Of a stretch of 44,313 nucleotides of DNA, positions 33,193 to 41,742 are shown one piece after another. The position numbers and the translations under genes are program-made. The stretch is from JANQGH01 sp039177555. GTDB taxonomy: Bacteria; Pseudomonadota; Alphaproteobacteria; DSM-16000; Inquilinaceae. The stretch lies in contig JBCDFV010000035.1 in NCBI GenBank assembly GCA_039177555.1, positions 1-44,313 on the forward strand, written 5' to 3'. The number at the start of each line of letters is the position of its first letter. Within the stretch, counting starts at the first letter, position 1. The notes beneath the pieces were generated by a model. The model saw only the letters and a list, made by a program, of their open reading frames with translations, was not told the DNA's origin and did not search any database.

Positions 33193-34035
33193 ATGGTTGA
33201 GAACCGGCCCGTCCTGACCTTGATCAGCCACATCGTCCTGGCGCTTGGCGTCTTGATGGTGGCGTTCCCGATCTACATCACCTTTGTCGGCTCGACCCAC
33301 ACGCTGCCGGACATTCTGAACGCGCCCATGTCGCTGGTTCCGGGCGACGCGATCTGGGACAACTATGCCGCAGCGCTCGGCACTGGCGGCGACATGTCGG
33401 GGGCCAGGCCGGTCAGCGTCATGCTGTGGAACAGCTTCGTCATGGCCATGGTCATTGCGGTCGGCAAGATCATCATTTCGATGATGAGCGCGTTTGCCAT
33501 CGTCTATTTCCGCTTCCCCTTCCGCATGTTCTTCTTCTGGCTGATCTTCATCACCCTGATGCTGCCGGTCGAGGTGCGGATCCTGCCGACATTCCAGGTT
33601 GTCGCCGGCCTTGGCCTGGTCGATACCTATTTCGGCCTCACCGTGCCGTTGATCGCATCGGCCACGGCGACCTTTCTGTTCCGCCAGTTTTTCCTGACGG
33701 TGCCGGATGAACTGACCGAGGCGGCGCGCATCGACGGTGCCGGGCCGATCCGGTTTTTCTTCGACATCCTGCTGCCGCTGTCGCGCACGAACATCGCGGC
33801 CCTGTTCGTCATCCTCTTCATCTATGGCTGGAACCAGTATCTCTGGCCGCTCTTGATCTCCGACAATCTGGAAACGGTCGTGATCGGCATCCGGCGGATG
33901 CTGACCGTCGGGGATGCGGACATTCAATGGAACATCGTCATGGCCACCACGCTGTTGGCCATGATCCCCCCGGTCCTCGTCGTCGTCTTCATGCAGCGAT
34001 GGTTCGTCAAGGGCTTGGTCGAAACCGAGAAGTGA
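33193..34035 (+). CDS. ugpE: Glycerol-3-phosphate ABC importer permease UgpE
   Basis: A 280-residue permease of the MalG/UgpE family with six helices. It begins with a hydrophobic helix (ISHIVLALGVLMVAFPIYITF), has SFVMAMVIAVGKIIISMMSAFAIVYF, and carries the EAA loop DELTEAARIDGAGPIRFFFDILLPLS. The end (MQRWFVKGLVETEK) is typical. It starts 18 bp after ugpA and ends 4 bp before ugpC. Confidence 0.96.
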   Translation: MVENRPVLTLISHIVLALGVLMVAFPIYITFVGSTHTLPDILNAPMSLVPGDAIWDNYAAALGTGGDMSGARPVSVMLWNSFVMAMVIAVGKIIISMMSAFAIVYFRFPFRMFFFWLIFITLMLPVEVRILPTFQVVAGLGLVDTYFGLTVPLIASATATFLFRQFFLTVPDELTEAARIDGAGPIRFFFDILLPLSRTNIAALFVILFIYGWNQYLWPLLISDNLETVVIGIRRMLTVGDADIQWNIVMATTLLAMIPPVLVVVFMQRWFVKGLVETEK

Positions 34036-34039
34036 AGAC

Positions 34040-35137
34040 ATGGCTACGGTAGACATCCGCGACGTCCGCAAGACCTATCCGGGCACGGACCTGGAGACGA
34101 TCAAGGGCATCAGCTGTTCGGTCGCCGATGGCGAGTTCATCGTCATGGTGGGGCCGTCCGGCTGCGGCAAGTCGACCCTGCTGCGCATGGTGGCCGGGCT
34201 GGAGCGCATCAGTTCCGGCGAGGTCGCGATCGACGCGCAGGTGGTGAACAACATGGAACCCAAGGACCGCGACATCGCGATGGTGTTCCAGAACTACGCG
34301 CTCTATCCGCACATGACCGTCTACAAGAACATGGCCTACGGCCTGAAGATCGCCGGTCTCGATCGCCAGAAGATCGACGAGCGAGTGAAGGCGGCAGCCA
34401 AAATCCTGCAATTGGACGAGTTGCTGGAACGACGGCCGCGCCAACTGTCCGGCGGCCAGCGCCAGCGTGTGGCCATGGGCAGGGCCATCGTGCGGGAACC
34501 GCGCGTGTTCCTGTTCGACGAGCCGTTGTCCAACCTGGACGCCAAGCTGCGCGTGCAGATGCGGGTCGAGATCAAAAAGCTGCAGCGCCAGATCGGCACG
34601 ACCTCGCTCTACGTCACGCACGACCAAGTCGAGGCGATGACCATGGCCGACAGGATCATCGTGATGAATGGCGGCATTGCGGAACAGATCGGCGCGCCGC
34701 TGGAGGTCTATGAAAGCCCGGCCAGCCAGTTCGTGGCCGGCTTCATCGGCTCGCCCGCGATGAACTTCCTGCCCGCGGACATCGAACAGGACGGCCAGCA
34801 CGTGGTCTTCGGCGGCGGCCACCGCGTGGCCAGCGAGTCCGCCGTCGGCCAGGGTGGTCGGAAGGTGACGGCGGGGGTTCGGCCCGAACATCTGCACCTG
34901 GCGACCGACGCAGAGGCCGACCGCAAGATCCCGATCAGGGTCGAGCTGACCGAGGCGCTTGGCGCCGACACGCTGGTGCACGGCGTACTGCCAGACAGCG
35001 GCGACATGTTGTTGGCGCGCTTGCCGGGCGTTGCGCGCATGAATGCCGGGGAAACCGTCGATCTGGCCGTGCAGCACGGTGCGATGCACTTGTTCGATGC
35101 CGATACGGGCCGAAGCTTGACGGCGGCGACCGCCTGA
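34040..35137 (+). CDS. ugpC: Glycerol-3-phosphate ABC importer ATPase UgpC
   Basis: A 365-residue cytoplasmic ATPase of the MalK/UgpC type. It has Walker A GPSGCGKST (38-46), the Q-loop MVFQNYALYPHMTV, signature LSGGQRQRVAMGRAIVREP, Walker B LFDEPLSNLDAKLR and switch VTHDQVEAMTMAD. The C-terminal regulatory OB-like domain (about 240-360) begins after FIGSPAMNFLPA. It completes glpK-ugpB-ugpA-ugpE-ugpC. All catalytic residues are present, in contrast to the exporter-like protein elsewhere in this window. Confidence 0.96.
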   Translation: MATVDIRDVRKTYPGTDLETIKGISCSVADGEFIVMVGPSGCGKSTLLRMVAGLERISSGEVAIDAQVVNNMEPKDRDIAMVFQNYALYPHMTVYKNMAYGLKIAGLDRQKIDERVKAAAKILQLDELLERRPRQLSGGQRQRVAMGRAIVREPRVFLFDEPLSNLDAKLRVQMRVEIKKLQRQIGTTSLYVTHDQVEAMTMADRIIVMNGGIAEQIGAPLEVYESPASQFVAGFIGSPAMNFLPADIEQDGQHVVFGGGHRVASESAVGQGGRKVTAGVRPEHLHLATDAEADRKIPIRVELTEALGADTLVHGVLPDSGDMLLARLPGVARMNAGETVDLAVQHGAMHLFDADTGRSLTAATA

Positions 35138-35158
35138 CCGGTCGCCCTTGACCCGGGT

Positions 35159-35183
35159 GGCTCGGGCCTCTAAGGCCGGGCCA
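35159..35183 (+). terminator. GC-rich stem-loop after ugpC
   Basis: GGCTCGGGCCT pairs with AGGCCGGGCC (one bulge, one G-U) around a 3-base loop, between the ugpC stop and the next ATG at 35186. With no T-run it is a weak terminator candidate. It ends just 2 bases before the next start codon, so it might instead limit translation of the transporter that follows. Confidence 0.4.
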
Positions 35184-35185
35184 GC

Positions 35186-36127
35186 ATGACTGCCGGTCTA
35201 TCTCGCTCGAAACTTCAGATCGCCTTACCAAGCATCCTCCTGCTTCTGTTGGGAGTGCTGTGGGGATTGGGTTTTGTCTTGGCGAAAATCGCCGTCAATC
35301 ACGGCGTCGCGCCGCTGGGCTATGTGTTTTGGCAGACCGCCGCCGGCGGGTCGCTCGTGTTGGTGATCGCCGGCATCCTGGGCCAGCGGCCCAGCGGCGG
35401 CGCGCGCCATGTCCGCTACTATTTCTTGATCGGGCTGGTCGCGTTGGCCGCCCCGAACGCGGTTGGCTACACAGTCCTGGCGCGCATCCCGGTCAGCGTC
35501 TGGGTGCTGCTGATCAATTTCGTGCCACTAATCACTTACACGGTCGCGCTGGCCGCTGGTTTCGAGCGTTTGCAAACCGTGCGCCTCTGCGGGGTGGTAT
35601 TCGGCTTGGCCGGCGTGCTGTTGCTGATCTTACCCGATGCCAGCCTGCCGGATCGATCGCTGGTCCCCTGGGTTCTCTTGGGCATCGTGACGCCGCTGTT
35701 CTATGCCGTGGGCAATGTGCTGATGGCGACCATGCGGCCGCCCGGCGCGCCGTCGATCGGCTTGGCCGCTGGTATGACGTTGGCCGCGGCGGTGTGGCTG
35801 CTGCCGGTGACGCTGGCAACCGGGTCCCTCTACACGCCGGACTTCTACGCGCTCACGCTCGGGGATGCCGCGCTGCTCGGTCAGGTGCTGATCACCGCCT
35901 GCGGCTATGTGATTTTCCACGAAATCCAGCGCCTTGCCGGCCCGGTCTTTGCCGGCTTCGTCGGCTTTGTCGTCACGCTCAGCGGGTTGTTCTGGGGCAT
36001 GCTGCTGTTCGGCGAGCAACCCAGCGCCTGGATCTTCCTGTCGCTCGCCTTGGTGCTGACCGGAATGGCGCTGGTCAATTTCGGCGGCCGGCTATCCCTA
36101 AGGCAGCCGGCCAAGACCGGGAAATAG
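35186..36127 (+). CDS. DMT-superfamily transporter (EamA)
   Basis: A 313-residue inner-membrane protein with ten predicted helices in two EamA repeats. The first opens LLLLLGVLWGLGFVLAKIAVNHGVAP and the second PWVLLGIVTPLFYAVGNVL, with SGLFWGMLLFGEQPSAWIFLSLALVLTGMALV at the end. It is likely a metabolite exporter. It is only distantly like the EamA gene at 24480-25430. The gene follows ugpC after 48 bp and may be read through from that operon. Its stop lies 3 bp from the stop of the convergent lipoprotein gene. Confidence 0.9.
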   Translation: MTAGLSRSKLQIALPSILLLLLGVLWGLGFVLAKIAVNHGVAPLGYVFWQTAAGGSLVLVIAGILGQRPSGGARHVRYYFLIGLVALAAPNAVGYTVLARIPVSVWVLLINFVPLITYTVALAAGFERLQTVRLCGVVFGLAGVLLLILPDASLPDRSLVPWVLLGIVTPLFYAVGNVLMATMRPPGAPSIGLAAGMTLAAAVWLLPVTLATGSLYTPDFYALTLGDAALLGQVLITACGYVIFHEIQRLAGPVFAGFVGFVVTLSGLFWGMLLFGEQPSAWIFLSLALVLTGMALVNFGGRLSLRQPAKTGK

Positions 36128-36130
36128 CCG

Positions 36131-36688
36131 CTAGCCGCAGGAACGATAGGCGTTGCGGCGCCTGTCGACCGCCAGATCGAGATAGTTCTGGATCTCCGCG
36201 TCGCTGAACCGGGTCACTTCCTGGAACTGATAGTACCGGGCGAGGCAATAGCCGTCCGGCGTAAGTTCCAGCACGGTCTGCGATTCCGCGTTGGCGATTT
36301 CGGTCGAATAGGTGTCGTAGAGCCGGGCACTGCGTCCGCTCAAATGCTGGGACAGAAAGCCGCCGAGGGTCGACTGGACATCACGCAACCGGTCCTGATG
36401 GCGCACCGTGAAATTCACATACTCGCCAAATTCGTCCAGGCCGGGATACGCACCGCGACAGGTCAGCCCGGTGATCATCACCTGGTTGCGCAGCTGCGAC
36501 ATCTGGTCCGCGCGGATGACGGTATCCGTCACGCAGGCGTTTTCCGGCAGGTCGACCTGGAAGTACGCCTCCAGTTCCGGCGGGAACAGCGCGTCCAGAC
36601 CCGTCGGCGCCACCGGCGCGGGGGCTTGGGACTGCTGACATCCGGCGACAATGACGGCGGCACAGGCGAGAGAAAGAAGCGCCTTCAT
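36131..36688 (-). CDS. Lipoprotein of unknown function
   Basis: A 185-residue exported lipoprotein. The signal peptide has the lipobox VAGC (about residues 14-17), followed by a short Gln/Ala/Pro linker (CQQSQAPAPVAPTG) and a globular domain with four cysteines that could form disulfides: NACVTD, LTCRG, GYCLARY and the C-terminal SCG. I recognise no family. It is convergent with the EamA gene and starts 72 bp past the small helical gene on the same strand. Envelope location is firm; function is unknown. Confidence 0.8.
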   Translation of the reverse strand: MKALLSLACAAVIVAGCQQSQAPAPVAPTGLDALFPPELEAYFQVDLPENACVTDTVIRADQMSQLRNQVMITGLTCRGAYPGLDEFGEYVNFTVRHQDRLRDVQSTLGGFLSQHLSGRSARLYDTYSTEIANAESQTVLELTPDGYCLARYYQFQEVTRFSDAEIQNYLDLAVDRRRNAYRSCG

Positions 36689-36760
36689 CGAGATCTTACC
36701 TCCAAACGAATCACCAAATTCTTATACCAGACCGGTCGGACGGATCGAAACGGAGAAGCG

Positions 36761-37000
36761 TCAGCGTTCCGACTCGGCATCCAGGATGAGGGCCTCGCTG
36801 CCAAGGTCCGTGCGCGACAGCGTCTCCGCCGTCCGGTCGATCAGGCCTGCCCTCGAAAGCTCTCGCACCGTTGCCCGTATCCGAAACAGCGGCAGGTCCA
36901 GCGCCCGCGCCGAGGCCTCGGCCGTTTGCGGCGTTTCCAGCAGCAGCAGCAGGTCGCGGGCGACCACGGACAGGGTGCCATCGGGATTGATGCAGGCCAT
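36761..37000 (-). CDS. Small winged-helix-like protein next to a peroxiredoxin
   Basis: A 79-residue protein (ATG at 37000), starting 17 bp after the peroxiredoxin stop. The sequence RDLLLLLETPQTAEASARALDLPLFRIRATVRELSRAGLIDRT reads like the helix-turn-helix and following helix of a small winged-helix or DprA/MarR-like fold. One cysteine, Cys3, is near the start. It may be a regulator or an adaptor of the redox gene. Confidence is in the gene being real; the fold is a guess from the pattern. Confidence 0.6.
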   Translation of the reverse strand: MACINPDGTLSVVARDLLLLLETPQTAEASARALDLPLFRIRATVRELSRAGLIDRTAETLSRTDLGSEALILDAESER

Positions 37001-37017
37001 GCGCGCCCGGCAAACCT

Positions 37018-37671
37018 CTAGCCATCCGTTTCGCAGAACCACCAGTGACGGGCGTCCGGGTGTTGCGCCAGACGCGCGTTCGCGTCCTCGACCGTGCGCG
37101 GCGCCGGCAGGATGACCTTGTCGCCAGGGCGCCAGTTGGCCGGCGTCGCGACCTGCCGCGCATCCGTGGTCTGCAGCGCCTCGATCACCCGCACGATCTC
37201 GTCGATATTGCGTCCGGTGGTCAGCGGATAATAGATCATCGCCCGGACGATGCCGTCGGGGTCGATGAAGAAGACGCAGCGGCTGGTTTCCGTCGTGCTG
37301 TCGCCGGGCATGACCATGCCGTAAGCCTTGGCGACCGCCCGATCGTGGTCGGCAATGACGGGAAACGGTATCTCGACGCCGAAGCTGGTCTCGATCGTCT
37401 CCATCCAGGCGAGATGGGCGTAGATGCTGTCGATCGACAGGCCCAACAGCTCGACCCCCTTTTCGCGCAAGGACGGCGCGACCTCGGCCAGGGCGACGAA
37501 TTCCGTCGTGCAGACCGGCGTAAAATCGGCCGGATGCGAAAACAGGACGACCCACGAGCCCCGAAAGTCCTCAAGCGCCAGCCGGCCCTGTGTCGTGTCC
37601 GCCTCGAAGCCCGGCGCAGGCTCGCCAAGGCGTGGCAAGGGTGCGACCGGCGGTGGTAAAACGTCCGTCAT
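37018..37671 (-). CDS. Peroxiredoxin, AhpC/TSA superfamily, Prx6 (1-Cys-like) type
   Basis: A 217-residue thiol peroxidase that reduces hydrogen peroxide and organic peroxides. The peroxidatic cysteine is Cys54 in FTPVCTTEF. SIDSIYAHLAWMETI and FPVIADHDRAVAKAYGM are typical, and TTETSRCVFFIDPDG follows. The last third has the Prx6-like ATPANWRPGDKVILP. A cysteine very near the C-terminus (Cys213 in WWFCETDG) is unusual for strict 1-Cys enzymes and might act as a resolving cysteine. The start at 37671 is chosen because the longer frame (to 37773) is not family-like. Cytoplasmic. Confidence 0.94.
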   Translation of the reverse strand: MTDVLPPPVAPLPRLGEPAPGFEADTTQGRLALEDFRGSWVVLFSHPADFTPVCTTEFVALAEVAPSLREKGVELLGLSIDSIYAHLAWMETIETSFGVEIPFPVIADHDRAVAKAYGMVMPGDSTTETSRCVFFIDPDGIVRAMIYYPLTTGRNIDEIVRVIEALQTTDARQVATPANWRPGDKVILPAPRTVEDANARLAQHPDARHWWFCETDG

Positions 37672-37745
37672 GGGCGGCCAGCGTAGCGGTTCAAGTTGGC
37701 GGCGAAGTTGTGCACGCACTGTGGCAGAAATCTGGCCGACGCTCC

Positions 37746-37910
37746 ATGAACGGATTTGTGATCGGTGCGACACTTTCGCCGAACGGTGGTTGGGCCGGGC
37801 ATTGGTGGCATGCGGACCGGCGCATTGACGGAACCGCGCGCGCGGCGTTTGATGGCAGGGTACTGAAAAGTGTGATCGCGGTTGCTGACCGCTTGGGGGC
37901 CATGCATTAG
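37746..37910 (+). CDS. Possible small protein, 54 residues, unsupported
   Basis: An open frame between the divergent peroxiredoxin start and the MFS gene. Its product would be 54 residues with a Trp-rich GGWAGHWWHADRR middle and a helical end. There is no ribosome site, the third-position GC is lower than in neighbouring genes, and I recognise no family. It may equally be just the promoter region of the MFS gene. Confidence 0.3.
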   Translation: MNGFVIGATLSPNGGWAGHWWHADRRIDGTARAAFDGRVLKSVIAVADRLGAMH

Positions 37911-37943
37911 GGCGCCCCCGCGATGGCTTCCAGGGAGACGGTG

Positions 37944-39182
37944 ATGACGGGCCAAGCGCCGGACGGGGCGACCTCCGGCCAAAAGGCGATAGCGGTGTTG
38001 TTTCTGGCGTTGGTTGTCGCCGGCATGGGACAGTCCTTCGTTTTCGCGGTGCTGCCGCCGGTCGGTCGCGCCATGGGGATGGCGGATGTCCAGATCAGCC
38101 TGATCATCGTTTCCGCCGCCGTCCTGTTCGTCATCGCGGCGCCGATCTGGGGGCGGATCATCGAAGTCTGGGGCCGGCGCCCCGTGATGGCCTTTGGCCT
38201 CAGCTCGTTCGCGGTCACCACGGCCCTGTTCGGGTTCATCGTCGAGTTGCGTCTCGATTTCGCGATTTCGGTCGGCCTGGCGTTTACGCTCTTGATGGTG
38301 CTGCGGGCGCTGTTCGCACTGGGGGCCGGCGGCATCTTCCCTGCCGCGCAAGCCTATCTGGCGGACAGCAGCCCGCCGGAAAGGCGCACCGCCGCCGTCG
38401 CCTTGATCAGCATCGCCTTTGGCTTGGGCATGGTGGCGGGGCCGGCGGCCGCCGGCGGCCTGGCCGGCGTTGGCCTGATCGCGCCGTTTTACGGCATCGC
38501 GGCCCTGGCCCTGATCAGCGCGGTTTCCATCAAGCTGGTCCTGCAGCCCGCGCCGCGTTTGACCAAAACCCGCGAACTGGCGCCCCAACCGCTCGTCCTC
38601 CTGCGGTTCCTGCCCTTCCTCGCCATGGGCTCGCTGACCTTGATGACGTTGGCGACCGTTCAGCAGGTGACCGGGTTTCGCATCCAGGACCTGTTCGGAT
38701 TGAACACGGCCGAGACGGCCGAGACCGCGAGCATCGCGCTGATCGTCATGGCGGTCGCGATGATCACGACCCAGTCGACACTGGTCCGCCGGCTCAAGGT
38801 GCCGCCGATCATGCTCGTGCGCATGGGGTCTCCGCTCGCGATCGTGGCGCTGGCGATCATGTCGGTTTCCGACGGGATGCTCTGGCTCAGCATCGGGATG
38901 GCGGTGTTCGGCTCCGCGTCAGGCATGATCATGCCCGGCTTCATGGCCTCGGTAACGTTGGCGGCAGGGCCGGATCAGCAGGGCCGGGCCGCCGGTCTTT
39001 TGGCCTCAGCCCAGGGAACCGGCTTCATCATCGGCCCGCCGGCGTCGGCGGCTCTCTATCAGCTCTATCCCGTGGCGCCCTATTGGCTGGCCATGGCGCT
39101 GATGGCCGGAATTGCGCTGATCGCGTTTCTTCGGCCGTTGGCACCGGTTGGTCACGAGGCGCAGGCGCAGCCCGCGGATTAG
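37944..39182 (+). CDS. MFS transporter
   Basis: A 412-residue 12-helix protein. GRIIEVWGRRPVMAFG is the loop 2-3 motif, and helix 5 has FGLGMVAGPAAAGGLAG. The middle loop after helix 6 is basic and short. The ATG at 37944 has AGGGAG about 7 bases upstream and is preferred over ATG 37923. The family spans drug efflux and metabolite export; the TetA/MdtG-like spacing suggests efflux, but the substrate is unknown. It is divergent from the peroxiredoxin. Confidence 0.9.
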   Translation: MTGQAPDGATSGQKAIAVLFLALVVAGMGQSFVFAVLPPVGRAMGMADVQISLIIVSAAVLFVIAAPIWGRIIEVWGRRPVMAFGLSSFAVTTALFGFIVELRLDFAISVGLAFTLLMVLRALFALGAGGIFPAAQAYLADSSPPERRTAAVALISIAFGLGMVAGPAAAGGLAGVGLIAPFYGIAALALISAVSIKLVLQPAPRLTKTRELAPQPLVLLRFLPFLAMGSLTLMTLATVQQVTGFRIQDLFGLNTAETAETASIALIVMAVAMITTQSTLVRRLKVPPIMLVRMGSPLAIVALAIMSVSDGMLWLSIGMAVFGSASGMIMPGFMASVTLAAGPDQQGRAAGLLASAQGTGFIIGPPASAALYQLYPVAPYWLAMALMAGIALIAFLRPLAPVGHEAQAQPAD

Positions 39183-39205
39183 TCGGACGGAACAGACTCA
39201 ACAGA

Positions 39206-39388
39206 CTAAAAGTCCGAGCAGCGTCCTTTGACTTCCCAGTCGCCATAGCGCGTCGGCTCCGGCCCCTTGGGCCCGCCGATCTCGCCGCGCTTTTGCGCCA
39301 CGCCCTTGGCGGGCTTCCCGGTTCTGATGTCCGCCGTCTGCGGATCATCGGCCTTCTGGTCCGGCGCGGGTTCCGATTGCTTGGTCAT
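39206..39388 (-). CDS. SdhAF4 succinate dehydrogenase assembly factor (DUF1674)
   Basis: A 60-residue protein with the DUF1674 signature at its end: RGEIGGPKGPEPTRYGDWEVKGRCSDF. In mitochondria and alphaproteobacteria, SdhAF4/SdhE-like small proteins help FAD-loaded SdhA assemble or protect it. The N-terminal half is polar and disordered, as usual. The start at 39388 is preferred; an ATG at 39397 adds three residues. It is divergent from htpX with a 114-bp gap. Confidence 0.93.
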   Translation of the reverse strand: MTKQSEPAPDQKADDPQTADIRTGKPAKGVAQKRGEIGGPKGPEPTRYGDWEVKGRCSDF

Positions 39389-39502
39389 GATGAACATATG
39401 GCGGGTCGCGGGCCGACCGTCCAGCCCTTGAGCGTGAGCGCCGCTTCCCCACATTTGCCACGGTATTGTTGCGTGCAAGGTCGCTTGTCGGGAGGAGGGG
39501 TC
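39389..39502 (+). promoter_or_regulatory. Divergent region with a sigma-32-like promoter for htpX
   Basis: CCCTTGAG at 39425-39432, a 14-base spacer, and CCCCACAT at 39447-39454 closely match the heat-shock sigma-32 promoter (CTTGAA, 13-17 bases, CCCCATnT). The transcript would start near 39461 and leave about 40 bases before the htpX GTG (39503), which itself has a strong GGAGGAGG site at 39491-39498. Heat-shock control of htpX is known in E. coli. The minus-strand promoter of the assembly-factor gene must also be here; I cannot see it clearly. Confidence 0.65.
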
Positions 39503-40375
39503 GTGTCGGGATACATCAGAACGGCGGTTCTGCTGGCCGCGATGACCGCCTTGTTCCTGGTCATCGGCTATCTGATCGGTGGTGCGGGCGGTGCCCTGAT
39601 CGCGCTGGTCATCGCGCTGGCGATGAACGCGTACACCTATTGGAACGCCGACAAGATGGTCTTGCGGATGTACAACGCCCGCGAGGTCAATGAACGCAGC
39701 GCGCCGGAGTTCCACCGGTTGGTGACCCAACTGGCACAGCGTGCCGACATGCCGATGCCGCGCGTCTACATCATCGACACCGACCAGCCGAACGCGTTTG
39801 CGACCGGCCGCAACCCCCAGAACGCGGCCGTGGCCGCCACGACAGGCCTGTTGAACCGGCTGTCCAGCGAGGAAGTCGCCGGCGTCATGGCGCACGAACT
39901 GGCCCATATCCGCAATCATGACACCCTGATCATGACCATTACCGCGACCCTGGCCGGCGCCCTGTCGATGCTAGCCAACTTCGCGCTGTTCTTCGGCGGC
40001 AACCGCAACAGTCCGCTCGGCATCGTCGGCGTTCTCCTGATGGTTATTCTGGCGCCCCTGGCGGCGGCCTTGGTCCAGATGGCGATCAGCCGCAGCCGCG
40101 AGTACGAGGCCGACCGCATCGGGGCCGCGATCTGCGGGCGGCCCCTGTGGCTGGCGTCGGCCCTCGGGTCGATCCAAGGCTATGCCAGCGCCATCGACAA
40201 CAATCGGGCCGAGCGCAACCCGGCGACGGCCCATATGTTCATCATCAACCCGCTGCACGCGCACAAGGTCGACAGCCTGTTTTCGACCCATCCGCCGACG
40301 GAAAAGCGCGTCGCCCGGCTGCGCGCCATGGCAGGCGGCGGCGAAGCCCAACGGTCTGGCGGCCCTTGGGGTTGA
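39503..40375 (+). CDS. htpX: Membrane protease HtpX (M48B)
   Basis: A 290-residue inner-membrane zinc metalloprotease that degrades misfolded membrane proteins together with FtsH. Two N-terminal helices (about 8-45) precede the HELAH zinc motif (131-135) and the third ligand lies in SREYEADRIGA (about 205). Two more hydrophobic segments lie between them. The GTG start has the ribosome site noted above; the frame upstream to 39083 is not homologous. It ends with the usual LFSTHPPTEKRVARLR. Confidence 0.97.
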   Translation: MSGYIRTAVLLAAMTALFLVIGYLIGGAGGALIALVIALAMNAYTYWNADKMVLRMYNAREVNERSAPEFHRLVTQLAQRADMPMPRVYIIDTDQPNAFATGRNPQNAAVAATTGLLNRLSSEEVAGVMAHELAHIRNHDTLIMTITATLAGALSMLANFALFFGGNRNSPLGIVGVLLMVILAPLAAALVQMAISRSREYEADRIGAAICGRPLWLASALGSIQGYASAIDNNRAERNPATAHMFIINPLHAHKVDSLFSTHPPTEKRVARLRAMAGGGEAQRSGGPWG

Positions 40376-40429
40376 GGGCGGCGATTATCTGTCGTACCAG
40401 GCTTCGCCCGTCCCGCTTTTGAACTGCCG

Positions 40430-41710
40430 ATGGCCGATCCTCTTGCCGCCCGCCGCGCCGTGCTCCAGGCGCTCCATGCCGTTCTTCACAAACGCCGTCC
40501 GCTCGACGAGGCCCTGACCGGCGACCTCGACGGCCGGGACCGGGCCTTCGCCTACTTGGCTGTGGCCACGGTCCTTCGGCGCTTGGGCCAGATCGATGCG
40601 GTCATTGATGGCATGGTGGAGCGTCGCCTGCCGCGAAGCGCAATGGCGGTGCGCGACATCCTGCGGCTGGGCATCGGCCAGCTTCTGTTTCTCGAAACGC
40701 CAGCCCATGCCGCCGTCGACACCGCCGTGTCGCTGGTCGCCGATCGCGGACTGGACCGGTTCACCGGTCTTGTGAATGCCGTGCTGAGGCGCGCGGCCCG
40801 TGACCGGGAAACCCTGCTGGACGGCCAGGACGCGGGCCGCCTCAACACGCCCGACTGGCTTTGGGAAAGCTGGGTGGCTGCTTATGGCGAGACCTGGACC
40901 CGAGCCGTTGCCGAGGCCCACATGCTGGAGCCGACGCTGGACCTGACGGTCAAAGGCGACGCCAAGCTTTGGGCCCAGCGTCTGGAGGCGTCGCTGCTGC
41001 CGACGGGCACGTTGCGGCTACCCATCGGCGGATCCGTCACGGACCTGCCCGGCTTCGATGCCGGCGCCTGGTGGGTCCAGGACGCGGGTGCGGCGCTGGC
41101 CGCCCCGCTGCTCGGCGACGTGGAGGGTGCGCGTGTCCTCGATCTCTGTGCCGCGCCGGGCGGCAAGACCGCGCAATTGGCCGCGGCGGGGGCGAAGGTC
41201 ACCGCCATCGATCGGTCCGCGCGTCGCCTGGACCGCGTGCGCGAGAATCTTGCCCGGCTTCGGCTCGAAGCCGACTGCGAGGTCGCGGACGGGTCCGTCT
41301 ACGAGGCGGAAACACCGTTTGATGCCGTCCTGCTGGACGCGCCGTGCTCGTCGACCGGCACGATCCGCCGCCATCCCGATGTCGCCAGAAGCAAGACACC
41401 AGAAGATGTCGCCAAACTCGCCGCCTTGCAGCAACGGCTGCTGGACAACGCCGTCACGCTGGTGCGGTCGGGGGGCCTGATCGTTTACAGCACCTGTTCG
41501 CTGCAGCCGGAGGAGGGCGAGCGCCAGATCGCGCGGCTGGTCGGCAGTGGCGCGCCGGTGGAAAGGGTCCCGATTGACCCGGCTGAGGTCGGTGGCCTGG
41601 GCGAAATCATCAACGATGTCGGCGAGGTGCGCTCGCTGCCCTGCCATGCCGCCGACTGGGGCGGCCTGGACGGGTTCCATATCGCGCGCTTGCGCCGGAC
41701 AGGCGCCTAG
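40430..41710 (+). CDS. rsmB: 16S rRNA (cytosine-967-C5) methyltransferase RsmB
   Basis: A 426-residue methyltransferase. An N-terminal NusB-like helical domain (about 1-140) precedes the catalytic domain, with SAM motif I DLCAAPGGKTAQLAA (about 237-251), LLDAPCSSTGTIRRHPDV carrying one catalytic cysteine, and VYSTCSLQPEEGERQ carrying the other. The C-terminal PUA-like part is absent, as in RsmB. It methylates C967 of 16S rRNA. It starts 54 bp after htpX. Confidence 0.96.
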   Translation: MADPLAARRAVLQALHAVLHKRRPLDEALTGDLDGRDRAFAYLAVATVLRRLGQIDAVIDGMVERRLPRSAMAVRDILRLGIGQLLFLETPAHAAVDTAVSLVADRGLDRFTGLVNAVLRRAARDRETLLDGQDAGRLNTPDWLWESWVAAYGETWTRAVAEAHMLEPTLDLTVKGDAKLWAQRLEASLLPTGTLRLPIGGSVTDLPGFDAGAWWVQDAGAALAAPLLGDVEGARVLDLCAAPGGKTAQLAAAGAKVTAIDRSARRLDRVRENLARLRLEADCEVADGSVYEAETPFDAVLLDAPCSSTGTIRRHPDVARSKTPEDVAKLAALQQRLLDNAVTLVRSGGLIVYSTCSLQPEEGERQIARLVGSGAPVERVPIDPAEVGGLGEIINDVGEVRSLPCHAADWGGLDGFHIARLRRTGA

Positions 41711-41742
41711 ACGGCGACCGCCCCTTGGCCTAAACCAGCGTC

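Noticed and set aside
32932..34071. 379-residue minus-strand open frame
   Set aside because: Antisense to ugpA end and ugpE; extreme Asp/His/Gln/Arg composition; the plus strand carries clear permease motifs.
39083..39502. N-terminal extension of htpX
   Set aside because: It overlaps the MFS end and the antisense assembly-factor gene and is not HtpX-like. The GTG at 39503 with GGAGGAGG fits family length.
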